Both the position numbers and the translations under genes were made by a program. The notes beneath the pieces are model-generated. The model searched no databases. It saw nothing but the letters and a program-made list of their open reading frames with translations, and was not told the origin of the DNA. This document shows positions 33,988-46,892 of a DNA stretch of 64,000 nucleotides, one piece after another. The DNA is from Petunia secreta. Taxonomy: Eukaryota; Streptophyta; Magnoliopsida; Solanales; Solanaceae. Every line of letters starts with the position of its first letter. The stretch's first letter is position 1. The stretch covers positions 1,922,001 through 1,986,000 of the forward strand of contig JARKIP010000042.1 of assembly GCA_029990175.1 (NCBI GenBank), read 5' to 3'.

Positions 33988-35718
33988 TCAATCTTCACCC
34001 ATAGGTACTGGATTCTTGCCATGCATCACATTACGTTTAAACCATTTCAAATCCTTAGCTTTCTTAAAGAATGGAAATTCCAAAAGCTCATCAATTGTTG
34101 GCCTTTTTGACTCTTCATCCTTAAGACATTTCAACACCACTCTCACAAATTCACTTGAAAACACCCTTTTTCCCAATTTCAGCTTGTCTTTAATGAAGAT
34201 CATAACCGTCTTCATTCTCCCTTTCTTCTCAAGCAGATCCTCAAGCCTAACTGGCAATTTCTTCGACTTCTTTATTTTCTTGATAATCTTTTCCAATTCT
34301 TGACGATCACAAGCTCTAATATTTCCATATGCTAGTTCCAATGCTGTAATTCCTACTAGCCAAATATCTGATTTAGTTGTATAACCATCCTCATCATTAT
34401 TCATCTCCTCATGATCAATATCTGTATAAAATACCTCCGGTGGGGCAGACCATTCAGAAATTTTTGACAGAGGCATTACCTGTTACAAATTTAGATAGTA
34501 TATGAATAATAGAAACAGAGGCTAATAGAAAGCTGAAATTAATTTAGCTTGTACCATAATTTCTAAAACAACAAGCTACATATACTGTTGATAATGTGGC
34601 ACTCATTAAGTGTGATCATTCCAAATTTTCATATTGTTGCCTTGATATTTATATACAGATCAATGAGAATAACAGCAGTTCATTGCTCATATAGTATGAA
34701 ACTTCACAATGATAAGGTTTCCATTTTTCCTCTAAGTTTTCATTTGATTAGAAAATTTTCTCTAAGATACATAAGCACCTATTCTAATCCGTATTGTGAC
34801 TAACAAATTAAGAAAAGTAATAGGTCAGACTCTAACAAATAAACGGAATATAATTAACTATTTAATAGTACCATTTTAATGGCATAATCAATTCATATTA
34901 TAGGAAATAATACTCCAAATAAGTGAACATGCACAAACAAGAAAGATCTAGTAAAATTTAATCAAGCACCTATTCCATCCTTATAACTTGGACTAACAAA
35001 CATAATAGTATACAGTAATGAAGTAAAATGTAAAGAAATTATTACTACTATAAATAAATAAAAATATTACCGAAGAGGAACCATGGCCGTAATTTTCTCT
35101 CTGAACAGCACGTTGCTTTTTAGGATGAACATTATAATCAAGATCTGAATCATACATTGCATTTCCAATAGCCAACTTGATTTCAATATTAGCCACTAAA
35201 CGATCCGAATTGTAATTAACAAAGATATCAGCAGCATTAAAACTCTTATGAACTCGACCTGAATCATGCAAATCTTTCAAACCCAAAAGTGCTTCTTTAA
35301 GCCCAATAGCAATATAATCTTCAGGAATCCCATAATGAAATCTTGAACTAAGCAAATAACGAAATGAACCTTCAGACATATATGGTAATGTAACAACTAA
35401 CCCGTTTCTTGATGCACCATAAAACGTCCAACTTTCCATATCAATAATATTCCTAGACTCAATTTGGTTCATTTCTGTAACTCTTCTAACTTCATTTTCT
35501 GATCCTGTTTTAACATATTTCACAGTGACAAATTTAGTTGGACGAGAATTACCATTAGAAGAGTAATCTTGTGAATAATATGAAGCTTTGTAGACATAAT
35601 CATGATCATCTGAAGTACCAATTACTTTTTCAAGAAAGTAAATTCCACCACTAAGTGGATCTCTGATTTTTGTTCCAATTCTTGGACGAAATGCAATAAC
35701 TCTATCTCTACTACCCAT
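33988..35718 (-). CDS. STE20/BLUS1-type protein pseudokinase, two exons
   Basis: Kinase-fold protein of 379 residues. Exon 1 is 35718-35071 and exon 2 is 34479-33988; the donor GTAATA and an acceptor ending ACAG join in phase 0 (GSSS-VMPLS). Exon 1 gives the N-lobe and half of the C-lobe: FVTVKYVK with the beta-3 Lys (Lys67) and LVVTLPYMSEGSFRYLL (hinge). The glycine loop is not recognisable. Where HRDxKxxN belongs the sequence reads VHKSFNAADIF (157-165), without the catalytic Asp and the Asn. DFG is replaced by IKLAIGNAMY. Exon 2 keeps the APE-like SAPPEV, the KSDIWLVGITALELAYG helix and the closing C-lobe Arg (SKRPTIDELL). Layout fits the plant STE20-like group that includes BLUS1. The frame is clean, which argues for a maintained pseudokinase (scaffold or regulator) and not decay. 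Partner and pathway are unknown. Confidence 0.82.
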
Positions 35719-36992
35719 TTTTTTATAAAAAAGGAAATAAATTTCTGGGGTTTGGGGAATTTTTTTGAATTGAAGTGGAGAATATTGAGAAAGCTATAGG
35801 GGTTTAATTGGTTTTAGAAGAAGAGAAGATTAAGAGGAAGAAAATGAGGACTTATACAGTATCTATATCACAAAGAGAAACAGTTTGGGCCAAGAAGCCG
35901 TTAGAATTGGCGCGCATGACTGTTTTTCAACTTTTTTGTTTATTCAATTTGTTTTTTGTTTTTCCCGTCTCTCACTCTGTCTTGAATGTGAATTATTCTA
36001 TTGTACCATTTTACACTTGACTATCACTATGATTTGCTACATATCTAAAGGATTATTTTGTCTGTGCCTATCTTAATTTATTTTTGCTTTACTGCAACTT
36101 TGAGTGTCAACAAAGTTACATTATGCTAACGTTTGGACATAGATTTGATTGGAACTTGTAAAAATGGGTTCTTGAAATTGAGTAGAAAAATAATTTGTAC
36201 GTGGACATGCATTTTACTTGAAAAATGTTAAAATTTTGTGAATGACAAAAAATTTTCATCTTCTATGTTTGCCAAAAATCTCATTACATTTTATAACCAA
36301 ACTCTATTTTGAAATTAATGTGTGAAAAAAAAAATTAAAGATATGGCCAATCAGGAGCTTTATGTTTAACTCAACCTCAAGATTTAATATGATACGAGGA
36401 TAAGGACATGCAAAAGTCAAGAGTTCAAATTTTACTATCCCTGAAGAAAACATCAGGAGTTTCTGGTGAAATGGAGTGAACGTGATGCAGAGTAGGATGC
36501 ATAGGCGAGAGGGATAGATCATACAGCCTTCAAGGACGTAATTGATTATTATTTAGCAAGGAAGGTGTTTGGGAAATCACCAACTCAGATGGGGAGAATG
36601 TCATATGCGGCCTCTCAACTGTGTCTCATGACTCATCGGACACGTCCCCTGGTGCCTTGGTAAGCCTCCAAGCGCGTACAGTCACAGACAACCATATGGT
36701 CTTACGCTTGCCAAGAGATCAATGCGCATTTGTGCGATAGTTATGTGTGACCTCGCGCAACAGCAAAAAATGCCCTCATAACCTCCTACAGCTAGTGCAT
36801 GTGCGCAACTACAATATGTCCTGCGTGCACTCACTTAAGACGGAAGCAAGGATGCGGCCCCTCCTTGGTGTCAATATGATTCTCTAGCCTTTTGATATCT
36901 GACTCCTGTGATTTGAGTTTTATTTTTAAGACATCTATAAGAGGAGTACTCAAGTATTCGAATCTTTGTGAATATTTCATATATCTGTTACG
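35719..36992. other. Pseudokinase promoter side and intergenic DNA
   Basis: The 5' flank of the minus-strand pseudokinase gene lies at 35719-35900 (a TATAAG reading on the minus strand near 35851-35856 is a weak TATA candidate). Beyond that I see no gene. GC content rises at 36540-36830. Short open frames here have no recognisable domain. Confidence 0.4.
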
Positions 36993-36997
36993 GTGTT

Positions 36998-38233
36998 TGT
37001 CGCTCCAAACGCACACGCAAGTATACGCGGTCGATCAAGTAATAAAGTGATAAGAAAAGTATCGTTCCCACAAGGACTATTGATTTACTTCCAACTAAAT
37101 CAAACAATTCCTAATTATCTAAGCAAGAAGGTTACAAGAGTTGAGAATTTATCTAACTAAAATTAACTACTTAAACAAAGAAAATAATAACAAGTAAAAC
37201 ACGATTTTGGATTCAAGAAGGGATAATAGCCAAGGGTCATGGGATATCTGGCAATCCTGTTGAATTCTTCAGTTAATCTGACTAAATCAATTTATCTGGG
37301 TTACTAATCAAAGGATTAATATTACTCACAGGACTCTTTCGATACCCTGCTCGCCTATTCAAGCCAACCTAACACCTATATGTCGATGGAATTAGAGTTA
37401 ACAAGAATGCATGTGTTTCTCTTGTATACTGTTTAAGCGTGACTGTCAGGTATATTTCTATCCTAACCACAAAACCATTCCCCGATGCCCAGGTTCAGGA
37501 ACATGCTCTATTCAATCCTATTGCAACCTGTAGTTCCCACTTTCAAGTTCAACCCTAGGTTCATAAATAGTATTCAATTGGTGATCAAGCAATCAAATAA
37601 TTAGGCTCAAGATATGAATAAATAACCCAATGTAATAAATTAATGAAATCAAATCAACATTCGAAAATCAACATTCATGGAGAATCACACGGCACAAAGA
37701 TTAACAAACTAGATTAGAGAGAAAAGAAAAGAAAAAGAAACTCGTAAGCTGAAGAGTGCATAGTTGCTGCCTTGCTTCTCAAGTCCAGCAGCTTACAACG
37801 TGACCAAAAGCTCCCCTGTAGCAGCCCTAACTTCTCTTTTTATATGATCCAAAAAGTTCCTAATTCTAGATGGAAAAGCTAAAGGCTAATTTATGATATG
37901 TACTAAAATAATATAGGACTTGGTTGGACCAAATTAGCCCTCCAGTAATTGTTCCACCATGCTTATACGTCCTGGATTGCAACATTGCCCATTCATGTAA
38001 CCTTTCTCCTCTTCTATGTCTTCGATTGCAACGTCAATTGTTCCAGATAGTTCAACTTGTACACTTTTCTTTTAATTTACTCCCTTAGCTCCCTAACAAC
38101 ACAAACAATTCAAGTAAGTGTAATATCAAAATCTTATCTTAGTTGGACATATTCAACCACATAAAATACTCAAAAGGACGGTAAAACTAGAAGTGAATTA
38201 ATATCAAAATATATATAAATATGGCCAACATCA
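36998..38233 (-). repeat. Gypsy 3' LTR (left)
   Basis: Begins TGTCGCTCCAAACGCACACG and ends GGCCAACATCA; a few per cent different by eye from 48141-49375. Confidence 0.93.
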
Positions 38234-38271
38234 ACACCCCATACTTAAACTATTGCTCGTCCTCGAGCAAT
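38234..38271 (-). promoter_or_regulatory. Polypurine tract region of the gypsy element
   Basis: Minus strand reads AAGTATGGGGTGT directly before the 3' LTR. Slightly further in is a palindrome-like GCTCGAGGACGAGC, a block often seen before the polypurine tract in plant gypsy elements. Confidence 0.7.
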
Positions 38272-40555
38272 TTAATCCAACAATACTTCTCAATTAAGAT
38301 CAACTATATATGTGACCATGGTTGATACCAACAATTAAACCTTCTCTCATGCATTTTTTTCCAGCGCTTCCTCATATTTCACATTGCCAAAAGATTTAAA
38401 GCATTTAAAAGCAATCGAATAACCAAATTGTAACATCCTAACCTCAATAACAAACTCTATGCAACCAAGTTTCTCAAGCCTGCTCGCTTACTTCGGCCGA
38501 GAGTCTAATAAAATCACATACCCTTCATGAATCAAGTGCCCTCACAACAAGTCAAGAGAAGTAGTCCAATACTCACAAGATATTGTAATTAATTTTAGGA
38601 CTTTACAGATCGAAAGAATTCACTCAACTCTCGGAAAGAAGTTCACATGCCACACAAGAAGTACCATAGGCTTGCCCTTTGTGTAAAACTCCACTAATGT
38701 AAGTCTGCTCAGTCTAAACTCAAATAGGACTTAATACAAGTTGTAATATAGGCTGCAGGACAGGTAGGATAGATATGGATAAAGTGACTAAATCTTTCTA
38801 AGCACTTACAAGACATTAATTTAGCACACCTCCTTCTTTCAAAAGTTCCTTCCTTTTCAATTTCAAGCAACACCCAATCTTCCCCTATTTATTTACACCA
38901 ATGAATATGTTCAAGCTCAACTTATATTTTCTACTTGGGACCAATCCACAAACCAACTAATTTTTTTCTCCAACTTTAGCTATTTCAGCTCATTATATAT
39001 ATAAGTGCTCAAGGAGATAGGGAATTCAAAAGATAGGAAATTCAAATCAAAAGAGGTCAAGGCTCGTAATATGGCTATCAATAACTGGGATAAAGGCTCA
39101 AAGGGGCTGACTAGGGGCAATCAAGTATAGGGTAGGCTAGAAAAATCTCAAACGAGTCAAGGAAAGAAAGCCTATAATCATTTTTCAACCTGAGCAAACC
39201 CTAGGATTTCGCTTCAACCACACTCCGGACAAGTTCTAGACTCAAGTGACAAGCATGGAACGAAACAAGAACCTCACTCACACAATGGCACATGACTCAC
39301 TCAAGATGGTTCAATTCGGACTCTCAAACCAAAGCAGTTAATAGGCTCGAAGAATAAAGCGTAAAGCACTTAGCACACAAGAGTCAAGAAACTGAGCCTA
39401 GGCGTCACAAACAAGGTTATTTATTTTTCTTGGCACAATTTATTTCAAAAACTCACAAGGAAGGCATTTCAATCCACGTGCTCAGGTCTAAATATGTTAG
39501 CATCAAATAGGTCACAAGACACCTAGACTCCAAACCCGAGTTTTCCTTTCCTTTCTACTGCTACGACGACTAAAACTATCCAAAAATGAAATAAAATGTA
39601 CCCGGTTCAAGTGTACAACCCATGGAAAAGAACCGATGCCCCAAAAAAACCACGGGAGATTATTATCTGCTCTAACTATGCTAACATAAACTAAGAAAAG
39701 ACTAACTATTTTTGGATTTTCTTATTTTCTATTCTTTTTTTTAATGTTTTTTGAATAATTATAACTAAACTAGAAAACAAGAAATAAATAAAAAAATGTC
39801 AATTGACAAAAATAAAAATAGCAATAAGCAAAAGATAGGAATTCCCTACCCCACACTTAAAATTGTGCAATGTCCTCAATGCACATAACCAAATAAACAA
39901 GGGTGGTAATAAAGGTACTCAGACTTCCCTCATTATCGTGCACATAGCTTTTCATGCCAAAATACTAATTCAAACAATCTAATGAGTGCACATGGGGTGA
40001 AACCACCCCACACTTATATTATACCATCTCAATAAAACATGAAATCAGTTATGAAGCTTAAGAAATGGGGCAGCCCCTACTACTCGGAACAGGTAACCAG
40101 TAGTGTCATAGTTGCATAGTTAATACTCATCGTGCGCTAGCGAAGTGTATCATGTGCAAACAGCCCCAAACTTTATCTCCCAAGCCATTCCCATACTCAG
40201 ATTACGCTTCCAAGCCCTAAGGAAGTGGTCACACTACTCAGACCTCGCCTAACCTTACAAAAAGTTTAGTGAGGCATTTTATCGAACATCTTCTGTACGC
40301 AATTCTGGGCAGCCTATAGTAAGCATGTACGGTTCGGATTGAACCCTCCTAAATCCTGGGAATTAATCATTACACACCCCTGTGCCTCTCCGCACTTCTC
40401 CACAGTCAAAAACCAGCCAAAAGAGTTCACAAATTCGCAGCTGATTCACATTCAACATGAACTAAAAGTAAAACTTATGCCTAGGGGAAAAAGGAAGTGT
40501 GGAAACACAGCAAGTTGCAGCAGAGGAGAGAGAGAATAGACCACAGAAACTCATA
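38272..40555 (-). other. Gypsy internal region, left part, non-coding
   Basis: No pol-like ORF in any frame. Short A-rich and CA-rich stretches; the only open frame (40339-40539, +) is against the element and has no domain. Confidence 0.6.
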
Positions 40556-40560
40556 CCTGG
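40556..40560. repeat. Target duplication CCTGG, left
   Basis: Matches 46421-46425. Confidence 0.8.
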
Positions 40561-43500
40561 TGTTGACACCCGATTTTGTCCCGAAATTTTTGAATTAATG
40601 TCTAATTATTTTAAACAAGAATAATTTCTAAAAATCAGAAACTAATCGATTAATTTGAAAGAAAAGAGGTCAAAATTGTAATACATAAGCTAAATCCTAG
40701 CCTACCCCGCGCAAAATTTCTATTCTTATTTAATTACCCTTAAAGGGCTCAATTAGCTAGTAGCCTAAAATCCAGCTTATCCTACGCGAAACATATATAT
40801 CATATACACACATACGCGCCTAAACAGAAGAGGGAATTCAGTTCAAATCCAGACCTGACTTCCACTCTCTTCTTTTTCCGTACAGTGAACGAATGAGCTT
40901 CATCCAACATTGTCCTTTTTTGATGGTACAAGAATTAAAATTAACCTTATCCAATTAGAGCCGTTTGGAGGCTAAATCAGTCAATTGAAGCTTAGGTCTG
41001 GCACTCTTTGAACCCGAGAATATTATCCTATAGATAGATGATAAGCAGCCGAAAAAAGGGGGAGATTCATGGGGAGAGGTTCATATAGCAGCAGCATGCA
41101 TATACAATGGTTAAAAATTTTATTCTCTTTAGTTTTGAGTTCATAAAGGTACTGCTACTGTTTTTGGTTTTCTTTGTGTTTTGCTTTATCTCTTCTCGTG
41201 TTCGAGTCGCTTCTTCCTTGCTTGAGTCATCGTTTTGTTCGAGTGACATCGCTTCAGATCCCTCGTCCCTTTTCACTGCTCCGCAAAAGGTAATAACCTT
41301 CTCATTTTCTTTAATTTCAGTTTCTGCTTTCTTCATTTTTGGTGTTCTTGTCAGCTTGTTGAAATTCTAGTTTGAAATCAGTTCCTGTATGCTTATACAT
41401 ATCGGATAAAAGAATGGTGAATCAGTTTATTTCAAGTTTCTTATATCTTAAAAGCATGTCTACTAGCAGCTGCTTCCTGTGTTGGTCTCTTTGAGTCTTA
41501 ACTAGTTAGCAACTTGGTTTAATGATCTTGAAATATTGTTCTATTTGAGATGTTGGCATAAGCTCTAGGGTAAGTTTCAAATTCTAGTTCAGGTTCAAGC
41601 CAGTTTCTTGGTCTGCATTCAGGCATTTCTATTCCCTCTATGTTTCAATTGCTTCTCCTGTTCTCCCTTTAGTTTATCGATTGTCTTCAGGTTCCTGTTG
41701 GTTTGGTGTGTGTTCTATTATGCTGAAGAAGTTAGGAGAGGTATGTGAGTGCAGGAGTTTGTATATTTGTTTGGAGTTTATTCCTGGAGTGGTGTTGAGG
41801 GTCTTTGAGTATGAGGGGGTATATAGGGTTATAATTTGGTAGTTTTCAGTTTGTTTAAGGTTGTTCATTGGTGTTGCAGAGTTCAAGGAAGGTGTGAGGT
41901 TGTTCCCTGGTATTTATAGTTGGCTGCAGGTGGATGGGGAATTGTTTTTGGTATCGAGAGGCAGCAGGGGTGTTAGTCTGTGAGTTTATAAAGTGATGAG
42001 GGAACTGCTTTCCTTGTGAAGTGTAAGGCTGTTCTGGTTCAGTTATTATTGAGGGAGGGAGTAGCTCTGGCCAGGATTGTTTCTGGTTGTAGTCATGCTA
42101 TTCTAGGTGTTGGCAGGTGTCTATGGAGGTGCTGCAAGAAGTTAGTGTATAAGTTTGTTCCTGGAAAGTAAAATTAAGTGTCTGGAGGTTATGTGTGTTG
42201 AGGGGAGGTCAGGGTGGAGTTTTGTGTGGATTGCTCTGGGATTTTAGGGTGTGTTCTGTTTTCTTTTAGAAGTAGAAGTCAAACTAAAATAGCCTGTCGA
42301 AGACCAAACCATCTCGTTTTTTGTGTCCCCTTTTCTTGTTTCTATGTTAGGTAGTTTGAGACCATGTCTGTTTCTCTTTCATAGTTGTTGTTTAAGTAAT
42401 AATGATTAATCTGCCTGGTTCTTTGGAGTGATATGTCATGAAGTATTGATCTTGTTCAAAGTCCCCACTGTTATCGTTAGTTTGCTTTGGCTGAAATTCG
42501 GTAAAATGTTTGGAGCGGCTGAACTTCCATAAATTTTCTGGCTTATTGACTCGAAACGTGTAATCTTGCCCTGCTTTTCATGTTCTAGTTTTTTTGGTTG
42601 TAAGTTGCTCTTACAACCTGAAGATTTAAGTTCAGTTTGATGTCAAGAGTGTAATCCTGCTATCAAGTTAAATCGTCATTCAACTTATCTTGTCTGATTT
42701 TTGTTAAACTAGGAATTAATTTTATTCTCTGGCCTAATGTATTTGTGATCTCTTTTATTGTCTGATGGCATGTTTAAGTCATAAGCTGAAGCTGGGAGTC
42801 TGTAGGATTTATAGTAGTGTAAAAGTATATCTTTGCTTGCGTATTTAATGTGGGCTATCAGCTACAATCTATGGATAAGCTAAGATTATTTTCATTTAGA
42901 TAATGACCATTTTTTTAGTACTTGAAAGTTTGGTTAAAAGCCTGAAGTAACCTGGTAAAGGATATGACCATATAAGAAGAAATTGATTAGTTTAGCTTGA
43001 ACATTAGTCTTCATTATTTCCCTGTTAATTGGACTTGCTAGCCTAGGCCTCTGCATATGGTAAAAAACCTGTTTTTGAAGTTGTATATCAACAAGTTATG
43101 CTCAAGGTTTTCTAAGTCTTATTTGTGTTCTTGTTTTAATTTAAAGATAGTAACTTTTGTTCTGAGTCATCATTATTGTGTAAGTGCATGCTGATTAAAT
43201 AGGCATTTTTGGGATTCTGTTATTTAAATTTAAGAAAATTTTAAAACAAAAGCTACAATCTTTATACATCTCTTCGGTTGCACTTGAAGTCAGTTTTATT
43301 CCTCTTGTATGCTCGTCATTTTAGTGTGGTGTTAACCAGTAATATTTGGAATCCTCAGTTTGTTTGGTCCTGTTATAAGCGAAGCGTTAATAGAATATTT
43401 TGTTGATGTGCATATGGAAAATGATCAATTACTATTGTCGAGATTTAGATATGAATCAGATATTTTCCTTTCCATTTTAAAGTTATAGTTCTCTACTATC

Positions 43501-46420
43501 ACTTAGTTTTTCCTATATGAATTCGCTAAGCTCCTTACTATGTCATTTCTTTTAAAATGTATAAGTTGATAAAGCTATGGTTTAATTTTTGCTCTTTTCT
43601 ATAACATCGTACCCTGCACTTTGAAGACGTATGTAGCTTCTTTTGTGATAGTAATTTTCAGATCTTGTTAGATAGAACGTAAGTTCTCTTTTTTAATTAG
43701 TGATTGGAATTGAGTTTATTTTATGGTTCTGTAGGAGTATGGATATCCTTTTCCATGAAAATTCTTCCTATGGCAGTCTTGTTCTAATCCATTTTTCCTT
43801 TTATCTTTGCATGGAATGTGCATGGACGAGCTTTATTTTGGAACTCAATCTATATCCTGAGTACGGATGGAGTTAGAACAGTTACTACATCAGCCCACTT
43901 GCATTTTCTAGCGCCAATCCTAGGAGGGTCGCTCACCATGGTCTTATATCTATCCGCTCTCGCATCTTCAATTCCTAGTCACTTTTCGGGTTCTACCATT
44001 TTAACTCATCTTATATCTATTTTAGTAGATAGATTATTTGCACTTATATAAATTATTTGTAGAATAATTCATTTATTAATATACATATTTGATTATTTGA
44101 GTTATTTGTTTACTTTAACTAACTAGTTTGTGAGGATGGTAATCTTCAATAATTAGTTCTGGTTCTGATGTATGTATGCGAGTTAGAAAGCTTGGTCTTT
44201 TGCTTTTAGAAGTGAAGAGGGATGATTATGTCTGGTAGTATGAGGGAGTTGTTCCAGGAGACTAGAGGAGAGTGAGAGTGTGTCTGTAGGGGTGAATTCA
44301 AGTGTGTGAGTGTGTTCAGCTGTGTGTGTGCATGTTGCAGGAGGTGTGAGGGCTGTTTCTGGGTGAAATGGTTATGGGTAATCTGGTGGTATGCAGGCAG
44401 TTTGTTAGAAGGTGCTAGAATGAGGTTTGTTGATTGGTTTTCTGTGAGTTACAGAAGGAGCTCAAGGGGGCAAAGAATGGTGGATTCATTAGCACTTTGT
44501 TTTCATTTGCATCACGACGCAGTTGGTACCTTCTTAGTTGCTTGTTATTTCTTTCTTAGGACATAAATAACCATGTCCTGCAGCTGTTAGCAAGTACTGC
44601 TAAAACTGTTAACTTTTTTTTTTTTTTTAAGCTTGCAATGTTGTGTAAAGTTGAGTTCCTTTTTAGCGTTTAGTTTGTTTGAGTTCCGAAAAGGGGTTTA
44701 TGGATTTGTTTAGAGTGGAGCTAATCCATATGGTAAAAAGTCATATTTTTAATATTGAATTTTATTAAGATGTCAAAAGTTATTATCGCTATTAAAGGTT
44801 GAACTTTGAAAATTCTCATCCGGATACATTTTCTAGGAAAGGATACAGAGTATGTCCAATTATTTATGGTCAGAGTAAAAAGTGTTGTTATCTTCAAAGT
44901 TTATTGCTTTATGAACGGTGGTCGTGAATGAATAAGATTGGAGCTGTTTATGTTAAACCTTGCCAAGTTTAAAATCTTGCTGAGATTAATGTCATTAGTT
45001 AGGAAATGGTTCTTCCTAAATAACCTGTTCATGGGCGTCTACATAGCCATTTAAGAAGGCATAATCAAGTGAGCAGTTGGCATGAATTTTCATTATTTGT
45101 ATGAGTGCTGATAGGAGTTATTCAGATCTAATCGTAACTAGCTTGAAGTTTATTGACACAAATCTTGTGTTACTTTGCATCGTTACATTGTGGTCACTTG
45201 CTAATTTCTGTTGTTTTCATTCTTTACATGGAATGCGATTGGAATTGCAACGAGTTTAAAACTCAACGCACCTTCTCGGGATCAAGTCTATTTGGATCGT
45301 TGCATATCGTTAGCGTCATTTTGAGATTCCGCCAATATGTTGCTATCAAGGCTCGTTTTTGCGAGTTTGCATCTCCGGGTTCTACCTTCTAAGCTCCCTC
45401 TTTCCCATCTCCTTTAGAAAAGCATGTTATAGGAAAAGCCGGACTAGGACTTTGCATGTTAGAAGCTTGGTAGGATAGTCGCTTTATTTAAAACTATTAT
45501 TTTATCGCATGTTTAGAACTGTTTAAATAATCGCTCTTCCCGTTTATTTGGGACGTGCCAAATAATTTAAGGCGATAGAAATCTCTGGTCAATTATTGAG
45601 TGCAAAAGAATTAAAGTTTATTTAAAATTATACAATCTTCATTTATTGTTTACATTTCAATTAATTATTTATCCATTTATTATTTATTTATTCATTAATT
45701 AAATTAATTAAGTGGTATTTATTATTAATTTATTTAATTAATCAGTTTGGTTATTTAACTTTAACTAATCATTTATTTTTTAATCAATTATAATTATTAA
45801 GTTAATTAATTAATCAATTATTATCCATTATTCCTTATCTAATTGAATTCATATAAATATTTATTTATTTAATTAAGTTATTATCTATTTATTATTTATC
45901 TATCCAATCAATTAATTAGTCAATTATTATTATTTATCTAATCATATATTTTATTCATTTACTTAATTTTATTTAGCGCTTATTTATTTAATTAACTAAT
46001 TAATCAATCAACTATTTTTAATTATCCATCTAATTAATCTTAAATTTTTTTATTTATTTATCTGAGTATTGGCATAATCAAAATCTTATCTTATTTATAT
46101 TATCCTCATTTAAAATTAATCATATATTTATTAGCCTTAACAAATTCGTGAAAACCGCCGGATTAACCGCTTTTAGCGGATTTTTGAAAGTGCTCCTGCA
46201 AGGGACCTTCTTTCGAATTTAATAGAACCACTTACCTAAAAATCTCTGAATTATTTTTCTTTTAAATAAAGGATAAAATTGCACTCTTTAGTTAACCTAG
46301 GTTCCTAATAATCCTTAAATTAGGTGGCGACTCCAAAGAAAACCTTTGGAATCCCATTTTGTTGAAATATACCCGAAACCTGTCTTTTCTTAAAGAAAGG
46401 GTAATTTTTGGGGTTCAACA
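40561..46420. mobile_element. 5860-bp insertion, probably a giant solo LTR (Tat/Ogre-like)
   Basis: Starts TGTTGACACCCGATTTTGTC and ends TTTGGGGTTCAACA, with TGTTGA/TCAACA inverted ends, inside a 5-bp target duplication CCTGG (40556-40560 and 46421-46425). No primer-binding site, polypurine tract, second LTR or pol coding was found inside. A GGTGGCGACTCC block lies near the right end (46323-46334), as in many plant Tat-lineage LTRs. Ogre/Tat elements have LTRs this long, so a solo LTR left by LTR-LTR recombination is the best reading. Open frames inside (41107-41370, 43818-44051, 44306-44566) lack domains. Confidence 0.75.
45600..46130. repeat. ATTAATTA/TTTATTTA low-complexity stretch
   Basis: About 530 bases made almost wholly of AATTAATTA, TTATTTATTT and similar words inside the giant LTR. 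Confidence 0.85.
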
Positions 46421-46425
46421 CCTGG
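46421..46425. repeat. Target duplication CCTGG, right
   Basis: Matches 40556-40560. Confidence 0.8.
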
Positions 46426-46892
46426 AATTCAAGATAATTGTGGCAGAGAATGAGCATTGATGGTATGTTATGAGAGGTGGCAGACGATATAGAAGACTGA
46501 GGTGCTGTGCTTGTCTGTATCTTATGAAATTTTCTGAGAATTGAAGTGGTTTAGGCTCAGAATAATACTTACCTGAAAGACCAATGTTCTTTGCAATGCG
46601 CAGAATTTTGTTTTGCAAATTTTTGTCTAAAACAGTGTTGGATGCGATTGCTTGAGTACACTGTTTTAAAATTATTACATCTCTTCCTTCCATACAGTGA
46701 TGAGTGCGCCGCTTCAAAGAGTGTTCTACCTGGGACTTTTATTTCTCTACTGCACTTTTTCTCTTTTTATTCTCTTCACGTGCCTTTGCAAAAGTCATGG
46801 CATATTTTGGCTCCTAAATCCATGCCAACACAAATAGCTAAAGAAAGTCAGTAAAGTACTTTCTTTTCTTTTCCTTTTTTTATTTTTTTCAA
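46421..46892 (-). other. Gypsy internal region between nested insert and ORF
   Basis: Begins with the right copy of the CCTGG duplication (46421-46425). A minus-strand frame at 46415-46717 has no recognised domain and may be spurious. Confidence 0.45.

Noticed and set aside
41107..41370. Frame with a hydrophobic stretch, possible small membrane protein
   Set aside because: It lies inside the giant LTR with no homology I recognise, and an overlapping minus-strand frame is open as well; low-complexity composition explains both.
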